A stretch of 64,000 nt of DNA from UBA2336 sp031395485 (GTDB lineage: Bacteria; Bacteroidota; Bacteroidia; Cytophagales; Cyclobacteriaceae). Where the stretch lies: the NCBI GenBank assembly GCA_031395485.1, contig JANNUS010000016.1:62001-126000 (forward strand). The letters are read 5' to 3'. Position numbers and translations under genes: made by a program. Below the pieces are notes generated by a model. The model was not told where the DNA came from. It was given only the letters and a program-made list of their open reading frames with translations, and made no database searches. Of the stretch, positions 18,581 to 26,553 are shown one piece after another (the first letter of the stretch is position 1; the number at the start of each line of letters is the position of its first letter).

Positions 18581-18994
18581 ATGTATCCTGAACAATTAGT
18601 AGCCCCCATGCGTGCCGACTTAACAACAGTTGGTTTTCATGAACTGAAAACTCCAACGGATGTTGAGAACTCCATAAAAGAACAAGGAACCACGCTGATG
18701 GTTATCAACTCTGTTTGCGGATGCGCAGCAGGTGCAGCGCGGCCAGGAATTAAATGGGCTCTACAAAATGCTGTTAAAAAACCCTCACACCTTACAACCG
18801 TTTTTGCTGGTGTCGATAAAGAGGCCGTAGCAAAAGCAAGAGAATTTACACTTCCTTACCCGCCCTCATCTCCAGCCATTGCGTTGTTTAAAGATGGTGA
18901 ATTAGTGCACTTTGTTGAACGCCATCACATCGAGGGCAGAAATGCTCAAATGATTGGTGAACATTTGGTAGAAGTATTTGAAGAATATTGTTAA
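18581..18994 (+). CDS. BrxA/BrxB-type bacilliredoxin
   Basis: Thioredoxin-fold protein of 137 residues with the CGC motif in 'NSVCGCAAGAARPG' (about 45-58), which defines bacilliredoxins (YphP/YqiW family) that remove bacillithiol from oxidised proteins. Position after the SUF genes and before a strong terminator suggests it is the last gene of the operon. Whether this organism uses bacillithiol cannot be judged from the window. Confidence 0.88.
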   Translation: MYPEQLVAPMRADLTTVGFHELKTPTDVENSIKEQGTTLMVINSVCGCAAGAARPGIKWALQNAVKKPSHLTTVFAGVDKEAVAKAREFTLPYPPSSPAIALFKDGELVHFVERHHIEGRNAQMIGEHLVEVFEEYC

Positions 18995-19034
18995 TTAATG
19001 TTGGTTATAAAGCCAACAAAATTCAATAGTTTCG

Positions 19035-19061
19035 AAAGGTCGCAAGCGCGGCCTTTTTTTT
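19035..19061 (+). terminator. Rho-independent terminator after the SUF operon
   Basis: AAAGGTCGC (19035-19043) pairs with GCGGCCTTT (19048-19056) with one G-T wobble around a four-base loop, followed by a run of eight T. This ends the suf transcript before the channel gene. Confidence 0.88.
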
Positions 19062-19071
19062 ATTAACCCAT

Positions 19072-19971
19072 ATGGCCAGTAAACAATTTAACGACCTTGG
19101 TTTAGGAACGAAAGCGAAACGCCTTATCAATAAGGATGGAACGTTTAATGTTAAGCGCAGCGGAAAGGGAATAAGTTTTCTTAATTTATACCAGTCATTG
19201 ATAAGAATGCCATGGACTTGGTTCTTGCTATTAGTGATGCTGGTTTTATTGGGAGTTAACGCACTTTTCGGATTCATCTATTTTGCGTACGGAGTTGATA
19301 GCTTCATAGGAATAGAAAAGGGGGACCTGGCGCATGAATATCTCGAATGTTTATTTTTTAGTTTTCAAACCTTCACAACTGTGGGATATGGACATATTGC
19401 ACCTATCGGTGAAGCCGTAAGCCTTATCGCTTCATTTGAGGCAATGATGGGTCTCATGGTATTCGCAATCATAACAGGCTTGCTCTATGGGCGATTTGCC
19501 AAACCCAATGCAAAGTTTCTGTTTAGCCATAATCTTCTTGTAAGCCCCTATCAAGATGGATTGAGTTTACAATTTCGCATCATCAATCAACGAAAAAGTA
19601 ATATAATGGACTTACGTGCAAGAATGCTTGTCTCCTATACTGAAAAAGGGAAAAGCAGGGTGTACTTTCCGCTTACCCTTGAGCGTGAAACCGTTATGTT
19701 GTTCCCGCTTAACTGGACTATCGTTCATCCTATTGATGAAAAAAGCCCTTTAAGAAATATGAAAAAGGAAGATCTGGCCCTGCAGGATGCTGAGTTCATT
19801 ATTGTACTGAAAGGATACGATGATACCTTTAGCCAGGAAGTACATTCTATTCATTCGTACCGGTATGACGAACTTATCTGGGGTGCTCGTTTTAAACTCA
19901 TGTATCAATCAATGGAAAACGGAATAACAGAACTTCAGACAGAAAAAATAAATGACTTTGAAATAATTTAG
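19072..19971 (+). CDS. Inward-rectifier-type (KirBac) potassium channel
   Basis: A 299-residue membrane protein with two transmembrane helices (about 48-72 and 122-140) around a pore loop whose filter TTVGYGHIAP contains TVGYG at 103-107, so it selects K+. The C-terminal half (about 145-290) is the immunoglobulin-like cytoplasmic domain of inward rectifiers, with 'FRIINQRKSNIMDLRARMLVSY' and 'WTIVHPIDEKSPL'. A single gene after the suf terminator. Confidence 0.93.
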   Translation: MASKQFNDLGLGTKAKRLINKDGTFNVKRSGKGISFLNLYQSLIRMPWTWFLLLVMLVLLGVNALFGFIYFAYGVDSFIGIEKGDLAHEYLECLFFSFQTFTTVGYGHIAPIGEAVSLIASFEAMMGLMVFAIITGLLYGRFAKPNAKFLFSHNLLVSPYQDGLSLQFRIINQRKSNIMDLRARMLVSYTEKGKSRVYFPLTLERETVMLFPLNWTIVHPIDEKSPLRNMKKEDLALQDAEFIIVLKGYDDTFSQEVHSIHSYRYDELIWGARFKLMYQSMENGITELQTEKINDFEII

Positions 19972-20020
19972 CGAAAATTTACGATACCTTTAAACTGAAC
20001 ATTTAATACCAACTCTACTA

Positions 20021-20944
20021 ATGAAAGCACTATACCTGAGTTGCCTTTTAATACTTTTCGCAAAAATTTGCGTTTTCGCCCAGATTGACCCCCTGTATGC
20101 TCAATATTTGAATAATCCAATAGTTGTAAACCCTGCCTACTCGGGTTTTAATAAGGAGTTTAATGCCTCGGCCAGTTTCAGAAAACAATGGGCTGGCTTC
20201 GAAGGAAGCCCTACCACCATCAATTTTACTGCGCATAGCAGCATGTTTAATAATAAAATGGGTGTCGGTCTTATTGTTGTGAGCGATCAGGTTGGTGAGA
20301 ATAAAAACTCACTGGTAATGGGTACCTATAGCTATAAAATAGAGTTTGAAGAACTCCAACTCTCATTCGGGTTACAGGCCGGGCTTGCAAACTATCGGTC
20401 GGATAACCTGGAGCTAAACATTGAAGACGTAGCAGACCCCTATTTTGCCGGAAATCAAAACATAACAAAGCCAACATTTGGTGCAGGTATAATTTTATCA
20501 AACAAAAAACTGTTCCTGGGGCTTTCGGTTCCTAGAATGCTGCAGAATAAAGAAACATTTGGAACTGGCATTAATGCCGTTGAGGCTGCTTTGTATGCCC
20601 AAAATTTTTATGGAATGGCATCGTATATTCTCTTACTGAACGAACGTATTTCGCTAAAGCCTTCTGTGCTTGTAAAATATGTTCAAGGAAATCCGCTATC
20701 TGCTGATATTAATACCCTGTTTACCATTGACGAACAATATGGAATTGGCGCATTCACCCGAAATTTTAACACCTATGGTATGCTTGCTCAAATAAGATTT
20801 GCCCGTGCATATCGTTTTGGGTATGCGTTTGAACTACCTGTTGGTAAATCGGTAGGTGTAAATTTTTCTACCCATGAAATCACCATTGGCCTTAGCCTGG
20901 CCGTGTTTGATTTCCATGATATAAGTGGGTACAACAGTTTCTAA
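20021..20944 (+). CDS. PorP/SprF-family type IX secretion outer-membrane protein
   Basis: A 307-residue outer-membrane protein with a signal peptide (cleavage near VFAQ) and 'DPLYAQYLNNPIVVNPAYSG', the hallmark of the PorP/SprF family. These beta-barrels work with the type IX secretion system, and SprF-like members help to secrete or anchor type B-domain substrates. Such a substrate is encoded at 26554. The 3' end overlaps the opposing epimerase gene by four bases. Confidence 0.92.
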   Translation: MKALYLSCLLILFAKICVFAQIDPLYAQYLNNPIVVNPAYSGFNKEFNASASFRKQWAGFEGSPTTINFTAHSSMFNNKMGVGLIVVSDQVGENKNSLVMGTYSYKIEFEELQLSFGLQAGLANYRSDNLELNIEDVADPYFAGNQNITKPTFGAGIILSNKKLFLGLSVPRMLQNKETFGTGINAVEAALYAQNFYGMASYILLLNERISLKPSVLVKYVQGNPLSADINTLFTIDEQYGIGAFTRNFNTYGMLAQIRFARAYRFGYAFELPVGKSVGVNFSTHEITIGLSLAVFDFHDISGYNSF

Positions 20945-21861
20945 AAACTGAAGCGAAGCAAAAAATCTTTTAACTCATCGTTGAGTGGCTTGTTCGCACT
21001 AATGCCCAGTTTTTTATTAACCATTAAGTTCTCCTTTACATTTAATTGATGGAGTTTAAGATGCTGATTAATAAAAATAAACTCCAGGTCTGGAATAAGC
21101 TTCTTTAGATCATCTACCACATCAATTATTTTGATGTTTCGACCGACAAGGTTGTATACACCACTCTCAAGATCACTGTGCAAGACATTACCCAAGGCTG
21201 TTGCAATTGATTCAATGTGGATGAAGCTGCGAGATTGATTACCATCACCATTCACTGTAATTCTTTTTAAGAAATTTGCCTCGAATACGAACTTATTAAT
21301 CACAGCATCAAACCGCATCCCCCGGTTATAACCATACACATTTCCGCATCGGAAAACATAGGTGTCCAGTTTACCGGTTAAGCGCCTAACGTGCTCTTCA
21401 CCACGGAGTTTTGAAATGGCATAAAACGTCTTTGGTTTAGGTTCAGCATGCTCATCTACCGTATCTTCTGAATCCCCATAAATACCTGAACTACTGGCGT
21501 ATATAAATTTCTTAACATTACTTTCTTCAACAGCATAAACCAGTTCGGCTGTACCCCAATGATTCACTTGTTCATACAGGTGGGCATCATCATTCGCAAA
21601 GGGAGTGGTAACTTTTGCGGCTAGATGATAAACCACATCTATCCCTTTTAGTACCATCTTTAAATGCCGCGAATCCAGCAGTTCGCCTTTATAGAACTTC
21701 ACCTTTTCAGTACCGCTTTTCCGGCCTCCTAAAAACAGACTATAATTCGGTCGGCTCAGATTATCATAAACAACAATCCGCTTTACTTTTTCATCGGCTG
21801 CAAGCCTGCTGACCAGTTCTGTCCCGATATAGCCAGCACCTCCTGTTATAAGTATGTTCAT
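20941..21861 (-). CDS. NAD-dependent nucleotide-sugar epimerase/dehydratase
   Basis: Extended short-chain dehydrogenase of 306 residues. The Rossmann motif GGAGYIG lies at 7-13, the catalytic Tyr and Lys are in FYAISKLRGEEH (about 150-161), and 'RCGNVYGYNRGMR' follows. Homologues act on UDP- or GDP-sugars for polysaccharide synthesis; the substrate is not readable. It starts two bases after the APS reductase gene ends, so these two form an operon, an odd pairing. Confidence 0.86.
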   Translation of the reverse strand: MNILITGGAGYIGTELVSRLAADEKVKRIVVYDNLSRPNYSLFLGGRKSGTEKVKFYKGELLDSRHLKMVLKGIDVVYHLAAKVTTPFANDDAHLYEQVNHWGTAELVYAVEESNVKKFIYASSSGIYGDSEDTVDEHAEPKPKTFYAISKLRGEEHVRRLTGKLDTYVFRCGNVYGYNRGMRFDAVINKFVFEANFLKRITVNGDGNQSRSFIHIESIATALGNVLHSDLESGVYNLVGRNIKIIDVVDDLKKLIPDLEFIFINQHLKLHQLNVKENLMVNKKLGISANKPLNDELKDFLLRFSF

Positions 21862-21863
21862 GG

Positions 21864-22520
21864 TTATTTAGTCACAAGTTCTGTATGCAATCCGCACTCA
21901 ACTTTCTTAAGTCCGTACCACCGCGCCTCACGCTCCTGCATCCCCGGATCAAGCCTGCGTGTGCAGGGTTCACAACCAATGCTCACATATCCTTTTGCTT
22001 CTAAGGGATGCGCGGGCAATTTATACTCCTTTTGATATTCCCAAATCATCTTAGCGTTCCAATCTAACATGGGGTGAAACCGAATCGAGTTATAGGGAGC
22101 TGGTTGCTCTACTTTCATGGCTGCCCGTACCGCGCTTTGATCTGCGCGCACACCATTAATCCAAACATCGTGCGAACGAAGTATACCATCCATTGGCTGG
22201 GTTTTATTTAAGTAGCAACAATGGTCAGGATCAGAAGTAAAAAGTAATCTACCCTCGGAGTTTCGCTGCATGTGTTTTGGCACTTCCGATTTCAAGTCAA
22301 TGGTATTCAAGCCAAACATTTCGGTAATCTGATCTCGAAACTTAATGGTCTCTGGGAAATGGTATCCTGTATTAATAAAATATACTGGAATAGAATTGTC
22401 AATTCTGCTTAAGATGTGCAACATCACCAAACTGTGTGATTGAAACGATGAACTGGTAAAGAGCGATTTACCTTCTTGTTTATATTGCGTTACTTTTTCA
22501 TTTATTCCTTCAAAATTCAC
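21864..22520 (-). CDS. cysH: Adenylyl-sulfate (APS/PAPS) reductase
   Basis: Reduces activated sulfate to sulfite for cysteine synthesis. The 218-residue protein has the phosphate loop SSSFQSHSLVML (23-34) and four cysteines CC (101-102), C183 and C186 of a [4Fe-4S] cluster, the pattern of APS-type reductases, and the catalytic Cys209 in ECGLH. Reading: it probably prefers APS, since PAPS-only enzymes lack the cluster. No cysN, cysD or sulfite reductase gene is adjacent. Confidence 0.9.
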   Translation of the reverse strand: MNFEGINEKVTQYKQEGKSLFTSSSFQSHSLVMLHILSRIDNSIPVYFINTGYHFPETIKFRDQITEMFGLNTIDLKSEVPKHMQRNSEGRLLFTSDPDHCCYLNKTQPMDGILRSHDVWINGVRADQSAVRAAMKVEQPAPYNSIRFHPMLDWNAKMIWEYQKEYKLPAHPLEAKGYVSIGCEPCTRRLDPGMQEREARWYGLKKVECGLHTELVTK

Positions 22521-22607
22521 TCGATCAAAATTTAGCGTACGATTTTACAAACATAAAGTTAGAATAATATGGTTCCATACTTTAATTTTAAAGGTTAACC
22601 TGTCTTC

Positions 22608-23681
22608 ATGGATAAAAACCTGGCTCCGTTTTCCTGTACTTACTCGCCCAATATTCCCGAGTTATTGCAGAAACTGAATTGTTCGCTTGCCATTACAACA
22701 TATCAGGCCGGCAAAGTGATTTTCATTAGCCCAAAAGATAGGGACCATCTTATTCAATTACCGCGGCAATTTCCAAAGCCTATGGGAATGGCCTTGAAAA
22801 ACAATAAACTGGCGCTTGCGACACTCAATGAGGTAGTCGTGTTGGCCAACAATGCGGAGCTTGCGCAAACATATCCCAAACAACCCAACGTTTACGATGG
22901 ACTGTTCATACCCCGTTCGGTTTATTATACGGGCGAGTTGGACATTCACGATCTCCATTGGACTTCAAAAGAGTTACTGGGTGTTAACACTCGGTTCTCG
23001 TGCCTGGCGTATATCAATGATAACTATAGCTTCACGCCTTTCTGGAAACCGGACTTCATTACAAACCTTACCCCGGATGATACCTGCCACTTGAATGGAG
23101 TTGCAATGGACGGTGATACCCCAAAGTATGTAACGCTATTGGGAAAAACGACCACGCCCCAGGGATGGAGAGCCACGAAAGCGAATGGTGGTTGCCTGAT
23201 TGATATCGATACGCATGAAACAATTGCTGAGAATCTTCCCATGCCCCACTCACCAAGGATTTATGATGGTAAAATTTATGTACTCCTTTCTGCCACTGGC
23301 GAATTAGCTGAAATAGACAAGCAGGGTAAAAGTTATAAAGTAATAAAGCGCCTGGATGGTTTTGTGCGCGGCATGGATCGCATTGGCGATTACATTTTCA
23401 TTGGGCTGTCAAAGTTAAGGCAAACAAGTATGGCCTTTGCCGACTTACCCATTGCTCAACGATCAATTTTTTGCGGTATCGTTGCCATGCACCTCCCCAC
23501 AGCGAGCATTGCGGGATATATCAAGTATGAAAACAGCGTTGAAGAAATCTATGATGTAAAAGTATTACCGGGTATGTTGCGTCCTGGAATTTTAAACCTT
23601 GAAAAACCAGAATTTAGAATGGCCTTATCAACACCTACTAAAACATATTGGGCAGCTGAAATCGAACGGAATGAAAAATAA
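22608..23681 (+). CDS. TIGR03032-family protein (unknown function)
   Basis: A 357-residue protein without signal peptide. Segments such as 'LQKLNCSLAITTYQAGKVIFI', 'PMGMALKNNKLALAT', 'NTRFSCLAYINDNYSFTPFWKP' and 'CHLNGVAMDGDTPKYVTLLG' fit the TIGR03032 (DUF4915-like) family as I remember it; the fold looks like a beta-propeller. Function is not established to my knowledge. It starts a four-gene sense-strand set: the carrier protein gene overlaps its end by 11 bases, and a P450 overlaps the carrier by 11 bases. Confidence 0.75.
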   Translation: MDKNLAPFSCTYSPNIPELLQKLNCSLAITTYQAGKVIFISPKDRDHLIQLPRQFPKPMGMALKNNKLALATLNEVVVLANNAELAQTYPKQPNVYDGLFIPRSVYYTGELDIHDLHWTSKELLGVNTRFSCLAYINDNYSFTPFWKPDFITNLTPDDTCHLNGVAMDGDTPKYVTLLGKTTTPQGWRATKANGGCLIDIDTHETIAENLPMPHSPRIYDGKIYVLLSATGELAEIDKQGKSYKVIKRLDGFVRGMDRIGDYIFIGLSKLRQTSMAFADLPIAQRSIFCGIVAMHLPTASIAGYIKYENSVEEIYDVKVLPGMLRPGILNLEKPEFRMALSTPTKTYWAAEIERNEK

Positions 23682-23928
23682 GGCAGATGTAATCAATGAT
23701 TTAAAGAAAATTATTGCGGAAGAAACCGGCATTGATTTAAAAGACATTCAGAATTCCGATTCCTTTTTTAATCTCGGGTTGGACTCCATTCGGTGCATCT
23801 TTGTAATGGAGAAATTAGAAGGTAAATATGGAGTAACGTTAAATCCGATAGCGTTTTGGGATTATCCCACGATTGATACCTATGCGGATTTTTTAATACT
23901 CGAATACGTATCAAAAAATGGCAACTGA
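23671..23928 (+). CDS. Stand-alone acyl/peptidyl carrier protein 1
   Basis: An 85-residue four-helix carrier protein. The phosphopantetheine site is Ser39 in NLGLDSI, and 'LNPIAFWDYPTIDTYADFL' closes the domain. It is not the fatty-acid ACP: the surface is less acidic and the context is a P450. Start ATG 23671 lies inside the end of the TIGR03032 gene, and the stop overlaps the P450 start by 11 bases, so all three are translationally coupled. A loading enzyme is not present nearby. Confidence 0.9.
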   Translation: MKNKADVINDLKKIIAEETGIDLKDIQNSDSFFNLGLDSIRCIFVMEKLEGKYGVTLNPIAFWDYPTIDTYADFLILEYVSKNGN

Positions 23929-25120
23929 TCAACTTTGGCGACCCTTCGACCGGAAGCATATTGCAAATCCATATGCGATGTACAAACGTATGCGCGAAGA
24001 AGATCCTGTTCATTTATCACAAACAGGAGAATGGATTATCACCCGCTACGAGGACACCCGCAATATTTTAAGAAGCAATGACTTTCTGGTTGGTAATCGC
24101 TTTGAGTGGCTGAAGAAAGGGATTGGATATTTTAAATACAAGGATCTTGATTTTAGCTCCATAGAAAATGCAATGAAAGGGTTTATTCTCTTTCTCAATC
24201 CTCCACATCATACACGCATCCGTAAATTTATTCAACAGGTTTGGAACACCCGTGATGTAGAGATGATTGTACGCAGCAACCTTGACCACTTGTTTTCAAA
24301 GCCTACAAACTCATTCGACCTTGTCAACGATTTAGGAAAACCATTGCCAGCAATGACCATTAGTAGAATACTCGGCTTACCACCAAGCGATTATGCATAC
24401 CTGAAAGAACAAGGATCGGTTTTAATTAAAGCGCTCGACTTGTATATTTCTTTTAAGGATATTTTAAAAATCAATGAAGCCGCAAAAAATTTTCTCGTGT
24501 ACTTCAAAAAGGTTGTTACGGAAAAAGAAGCTACTCCCGATGAAGGGATTGTAAGCAAGTTGGTACAACTTAATAAACAGGAAGGGACATTAAGCGATGA
24601 TGAGTTAGTCTCGACTTGTATCTTACTTTTTATTGCCGGTGAGGAAACATCTATCGGATTAATGAGCACTGGGCTTTACAATCTACTAGCCCATCCGCAA
24701 GTATTAGCACAACTAAGAAATGATCACTCCAAAATACCAACTGCTATTGAAGAGTTGCTTCGATACGATTCTCCGGTTCAGATTGTAGGACGCATTACAG
24801 CAAAAGATGTTGTCATTAGAAACAAACAAATTAAAGTTGGCGACACCCTTACAATTTGTCTTGGATCAGCTAACCGCGATGCAGAAGTTTTTGAAAAACC
24901 AGACGAATTTTTAATAGATCGACCAGAAAACAAACACATTGCATTCGGCGGTGGAGCGCATTATTGCCTTGGAGATTGGTTGGCTCGAATCCAGACTCAG
25001 CTCATGATTGAAACCCTGCTGATTCGCTTCAAAAAAATAGAAATGATAAATGCCTTGCCGGAATGGAACAGTAATTTGGCCATTCGTACCCTCAACAGTT
25101 TGGTAGTGAAAGTCTCGTAA
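23918..25120 (+). CDS. Cytochrome P450
   Basis: Haem monooxygenase of 400 residues, soluble bacterial type. Landmarks are the I-helix oxygen groove AGEETS (240-245), ExxR at E279-R282 in the K helix, and the haem loop FGGGAHYCLG with the ligand Cys350. Its coupling to a carrier protein suggests that the substrate is an acyl or aminoacyl group held on that carrier, as for P450s that hydroxylate carrier-bound amino acids or fatty acids. No ferredoxin gene is adjacent. Confidence 0.94.
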   Translation: MATDQLWRPFDRKHIANPYAMYKRMREEDPVHLSQTGEWIITRYEDTRNILRSNDFLVGNRFEWLKKGIGYFKYKDLDFSSIENAMKGFILFLNPPHHTRIRKFIQQVWNTRDVEMIVRSNLDHLFSKPTNSFDLVNDLGKPLPAMTISRILGLPPSDYAYLKEQGSVLIKALDLYISFKDILKINEAAKNFLVYFKKVVTEKEATPDEGIVSKLVQLNKQEGTLSDDELVSTCILLFIAGEETSIGLMSTGLYNLLAHPQVLAQLRNDHSKIPTAIEELLRYDSPVQIVGRITAKDVVIRNKQIKVGDTLTICLGSANRDAEVFEKPDEFLIDRPENKHIAFGGGAHYCLGDWLARIQTQLMIETLLIRFKKIEMINALPEWNSNLAIRTLNSLVVKVS

Positions 25121-25158
25121 ATTTCCCTCACACTTGTCCCTCTCTTTGGGATAGTTGG

Positions 25159-25662
25159 TTAAATCATTGCCTTCTTAAAATAGTACGCACGAATGTGATA
25201 CCCTTTTGGTGAGTTACCAATGTATACCATTTTAGAAGCCGGCCAAATTGCCTCCTTTCTGTATTTCATAATTCGTTCATTTTCAACAATCGTAACCAAA
25301 CCAATGCAGCGCTTATCTTCAGGACCATCCGTATGGCTAATCTCCTCCATAAAATCACGTGTCCGCACAAGTATTACTTCTGTAAGGCCTGGTATTCGAT
25401 ACGCAGGGTCAATAAAAAACCGAAAAGCATATAAATGATTTTTCAATTGCTGAACATATGCACGAAAGGCAGTAGACACTCCCACCACCTCTCCCGCTGT
25501 TGTTAGAACTGCAAACACTACTTGCTTCAATCGCTTTTCTACTTGCTCATCGGACAGATGAGGAAAATACTTTTTCCATAGTTTCTGTATCTGATGATGG
25601 ACATGGCTATCAGGCTTTTGCCAAAGGTTTTCGAAAGTTAATTGTGGTTTTGTACCTTCCAT
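25159..25662 (-). CDS. Putative GNAT-like transferase A of a paired family
   Basis: A 167-residue soluble protein of unrecognised family. It is clearly related to the product at 25980-26468: both share 'FEN', V-x2-RL-x-Q-x-VF, GVSTA, Y-x-FR-x-FI, IG near an ENE motif, A-x-WP, and end in PIR/HIR-x2-YFK-x-A-x-I. The pattern VVFAV...GEVVGVSTAFRAY..LYAFRFFIDPAYR recalls the central strands of N-acyltransferases (GNAT), but no acetyl-CoA loop is clear. Its start lies only 13 bases from the second carrier-protein start on the other strand. Confidence 0.6.
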   Translation of the reverse strand: MEGTKPQLTFENLWQKPDSHVHHQIQKLWKKYFPHLSDEQVEKRLKQVVFAVLTTAGEVVGVSTAFRAYVQQLKNHLYAFRFFIDPAYRIPGLTEVILVRTRDFMEEISHTDGPEDKRCIGLVTIVENERIMKYRKEAIWPASKMVYIGNSPKGYHIRAYYFKKAMI

Positions 25663-25675
25663 TTAATTAAAGGTT

Positions 25676-25930
25676 ATGCAAAAACTATTAACAGAAGAAG
25701 AATTGATTCTATTTTGCCGCGAAGAACTCTCCTTTATGATGGGTGTAAAGCAGGAATCCATTGATGTGAATGCAAACTTTGAAGACCTACGTTTAAATTC
25801 TATCCATGCCATGCAAATGCTGGACGAGCTGGAAGACAGGCTCAACATTTCCATCAGCCCTATTGTGTTCTGGGAAAACCCTACTCTATCTTCTTTTTGT
25901 AAATACATCGCTTCTCAATTAAAATCATAA
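25676..25930 (+). CDS. Stand-alone carrier protein 2
   Basis: An 84-residue carrier-protein homologue. Ser42 in LRLNSIHAMQML takes the place of the phosphopantetheine Ser, but the usual preceding Asp is Asn. 'ISPIVFWENPTLSSFCKYI' parallels 'LNPIAFWDYPTI' of carrier 1, so the two are probably paralogues. The sense-strand order is interrupted by the opposing gene A. It may be the acceptor or donor for one of the two flanking transferase-like proteins. Confidence 0.82.
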   Translation: MQKLLTEEELILFCREELSFMMGVKQESIDVNANFEDLRLNSIHAMQMLDELEDRLNISISPIVFWENPTLSSFCKYIASQLKS

Positions 25931-25942
25931 ATCGCTAATAGC

Positions 25943-25961
25943 CCCTCTCCTTTGGAGAGGG
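25943..25961. repeat. Hairpin repeat between convergent genes
   Basis: CCCTCTCC (25943-25950) and GGAGAGGG (25954-25961) form a perfect eight-base stem with loop TTT. The surrounding 'CTAATAGCCCCTCTCC' wording resembles a dispersed repeat seen in many bacteria. It lies between the stop of carrier 2 and the stop of gene B and may help termination on either strand. Confidence 0.5.
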
Positions 25962-25979
25962 ATTCAGATGAGGTGAATC

Positions 25980-26468
25980 TTAAATCCTAGCACCTTTAAA
26001 ATAATGTACCCGTATCGGATTTCCCGAACTGGTATAGCCTACAAAATACATTTCTATTTCCGGCCACACGGCCCTACGCCAAACTGGTTCCTTCTTAAGA
26101 TTTTCATTTTCCAGCACAGAAAATATTCCAATCGTTTTATTCGCATCATCAATGCTAACAGATTCTAAGAAATCAAAAGTCATCCTGGAAAGCTTCACGT
26201 CAAGGCCTGCAACTCTAAATTGCTCACTAATAAAACATCTGAACTCATACAGATAATTATTATTCAAGGCCGTAACTATTTTTTTCTCCGCTGTAGAAAC
26301 CCCTGCTAATTTTCCGGTTTCAGAATCCCGAATAACAAACACTATCTGATTAAGTCTTTCTTCAACTGTTTCAGTATCCATCAAGGCACCTCCCAGTCTC
26401 CACAACGCTGTAACCTCATTTTTTACTCCTTGAGGCACATCCCTAAACACATTTTCGAAAGCCAGCAT
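25980..26468 (-). CDS. Putative GNAT-like transferase B of the paired family
   Basis: A 162-residue protein homologous to the product at 25159-25662 over nearly its whole length (shared motifs given there). It carries 'GKLAGVSTAEKKIV', 'YLYEFRCFISEQFRVAGL' and 'AVWPEIEMYFVGYTSSGNPIRVHYFKG'. Duplication plus alternation with two carrier proteins suggests that each carrier pairs with one of these proteins. The biochemical role is not known. Its promoter shares the 85-base space with the secreted repeat protein. Confidence 0.6.
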   Translation of the reverse strand: MLAFENVFRDVPQGVKNEVTALWRLGGALMDTETVEERLNQIVFVIRDSETGKLAGVSTAEKKIVTALNNNYLYEFRCFISEQFRVAGLDVKLSRMTFDFLESVSIDDANKTIGIFSVLENENLKKEPVWRRAVWPEIEMYFVGYTSSGNPIRVHYFKGARI

Positions 26469-26497
26469 TAATTCAATATTAAGGGTTTAATTGAAGC

Positions 26498-26528
26498 TTG
26501 TAAAAGATAGGTATTTCAAATATCTTTA
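26498..26528 (+). promoter_or_regulatory. Candidate promoter of the T9SS-secreted protein
   Basis: TTG at 26498-26500 and TATCTTTA at 26521-26528 are spaced by 20 bases and resemble the Bacteroidota TTTG/TAnnTTTG pair with one mismatch in the -7 box. The start codon follows at 26554. Confidence 0.25.
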
Positions 26529-26553
26529 TAAAGTTTCTATGTTTTAATCATTC

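Noticed and set aside
22608..26468. Ordinary NRPS/PKS fragment
   Set aside because: No adenylation, condensation, ketosynthase or thioesterase domain occurs; only stand-alone carriers and a P450.
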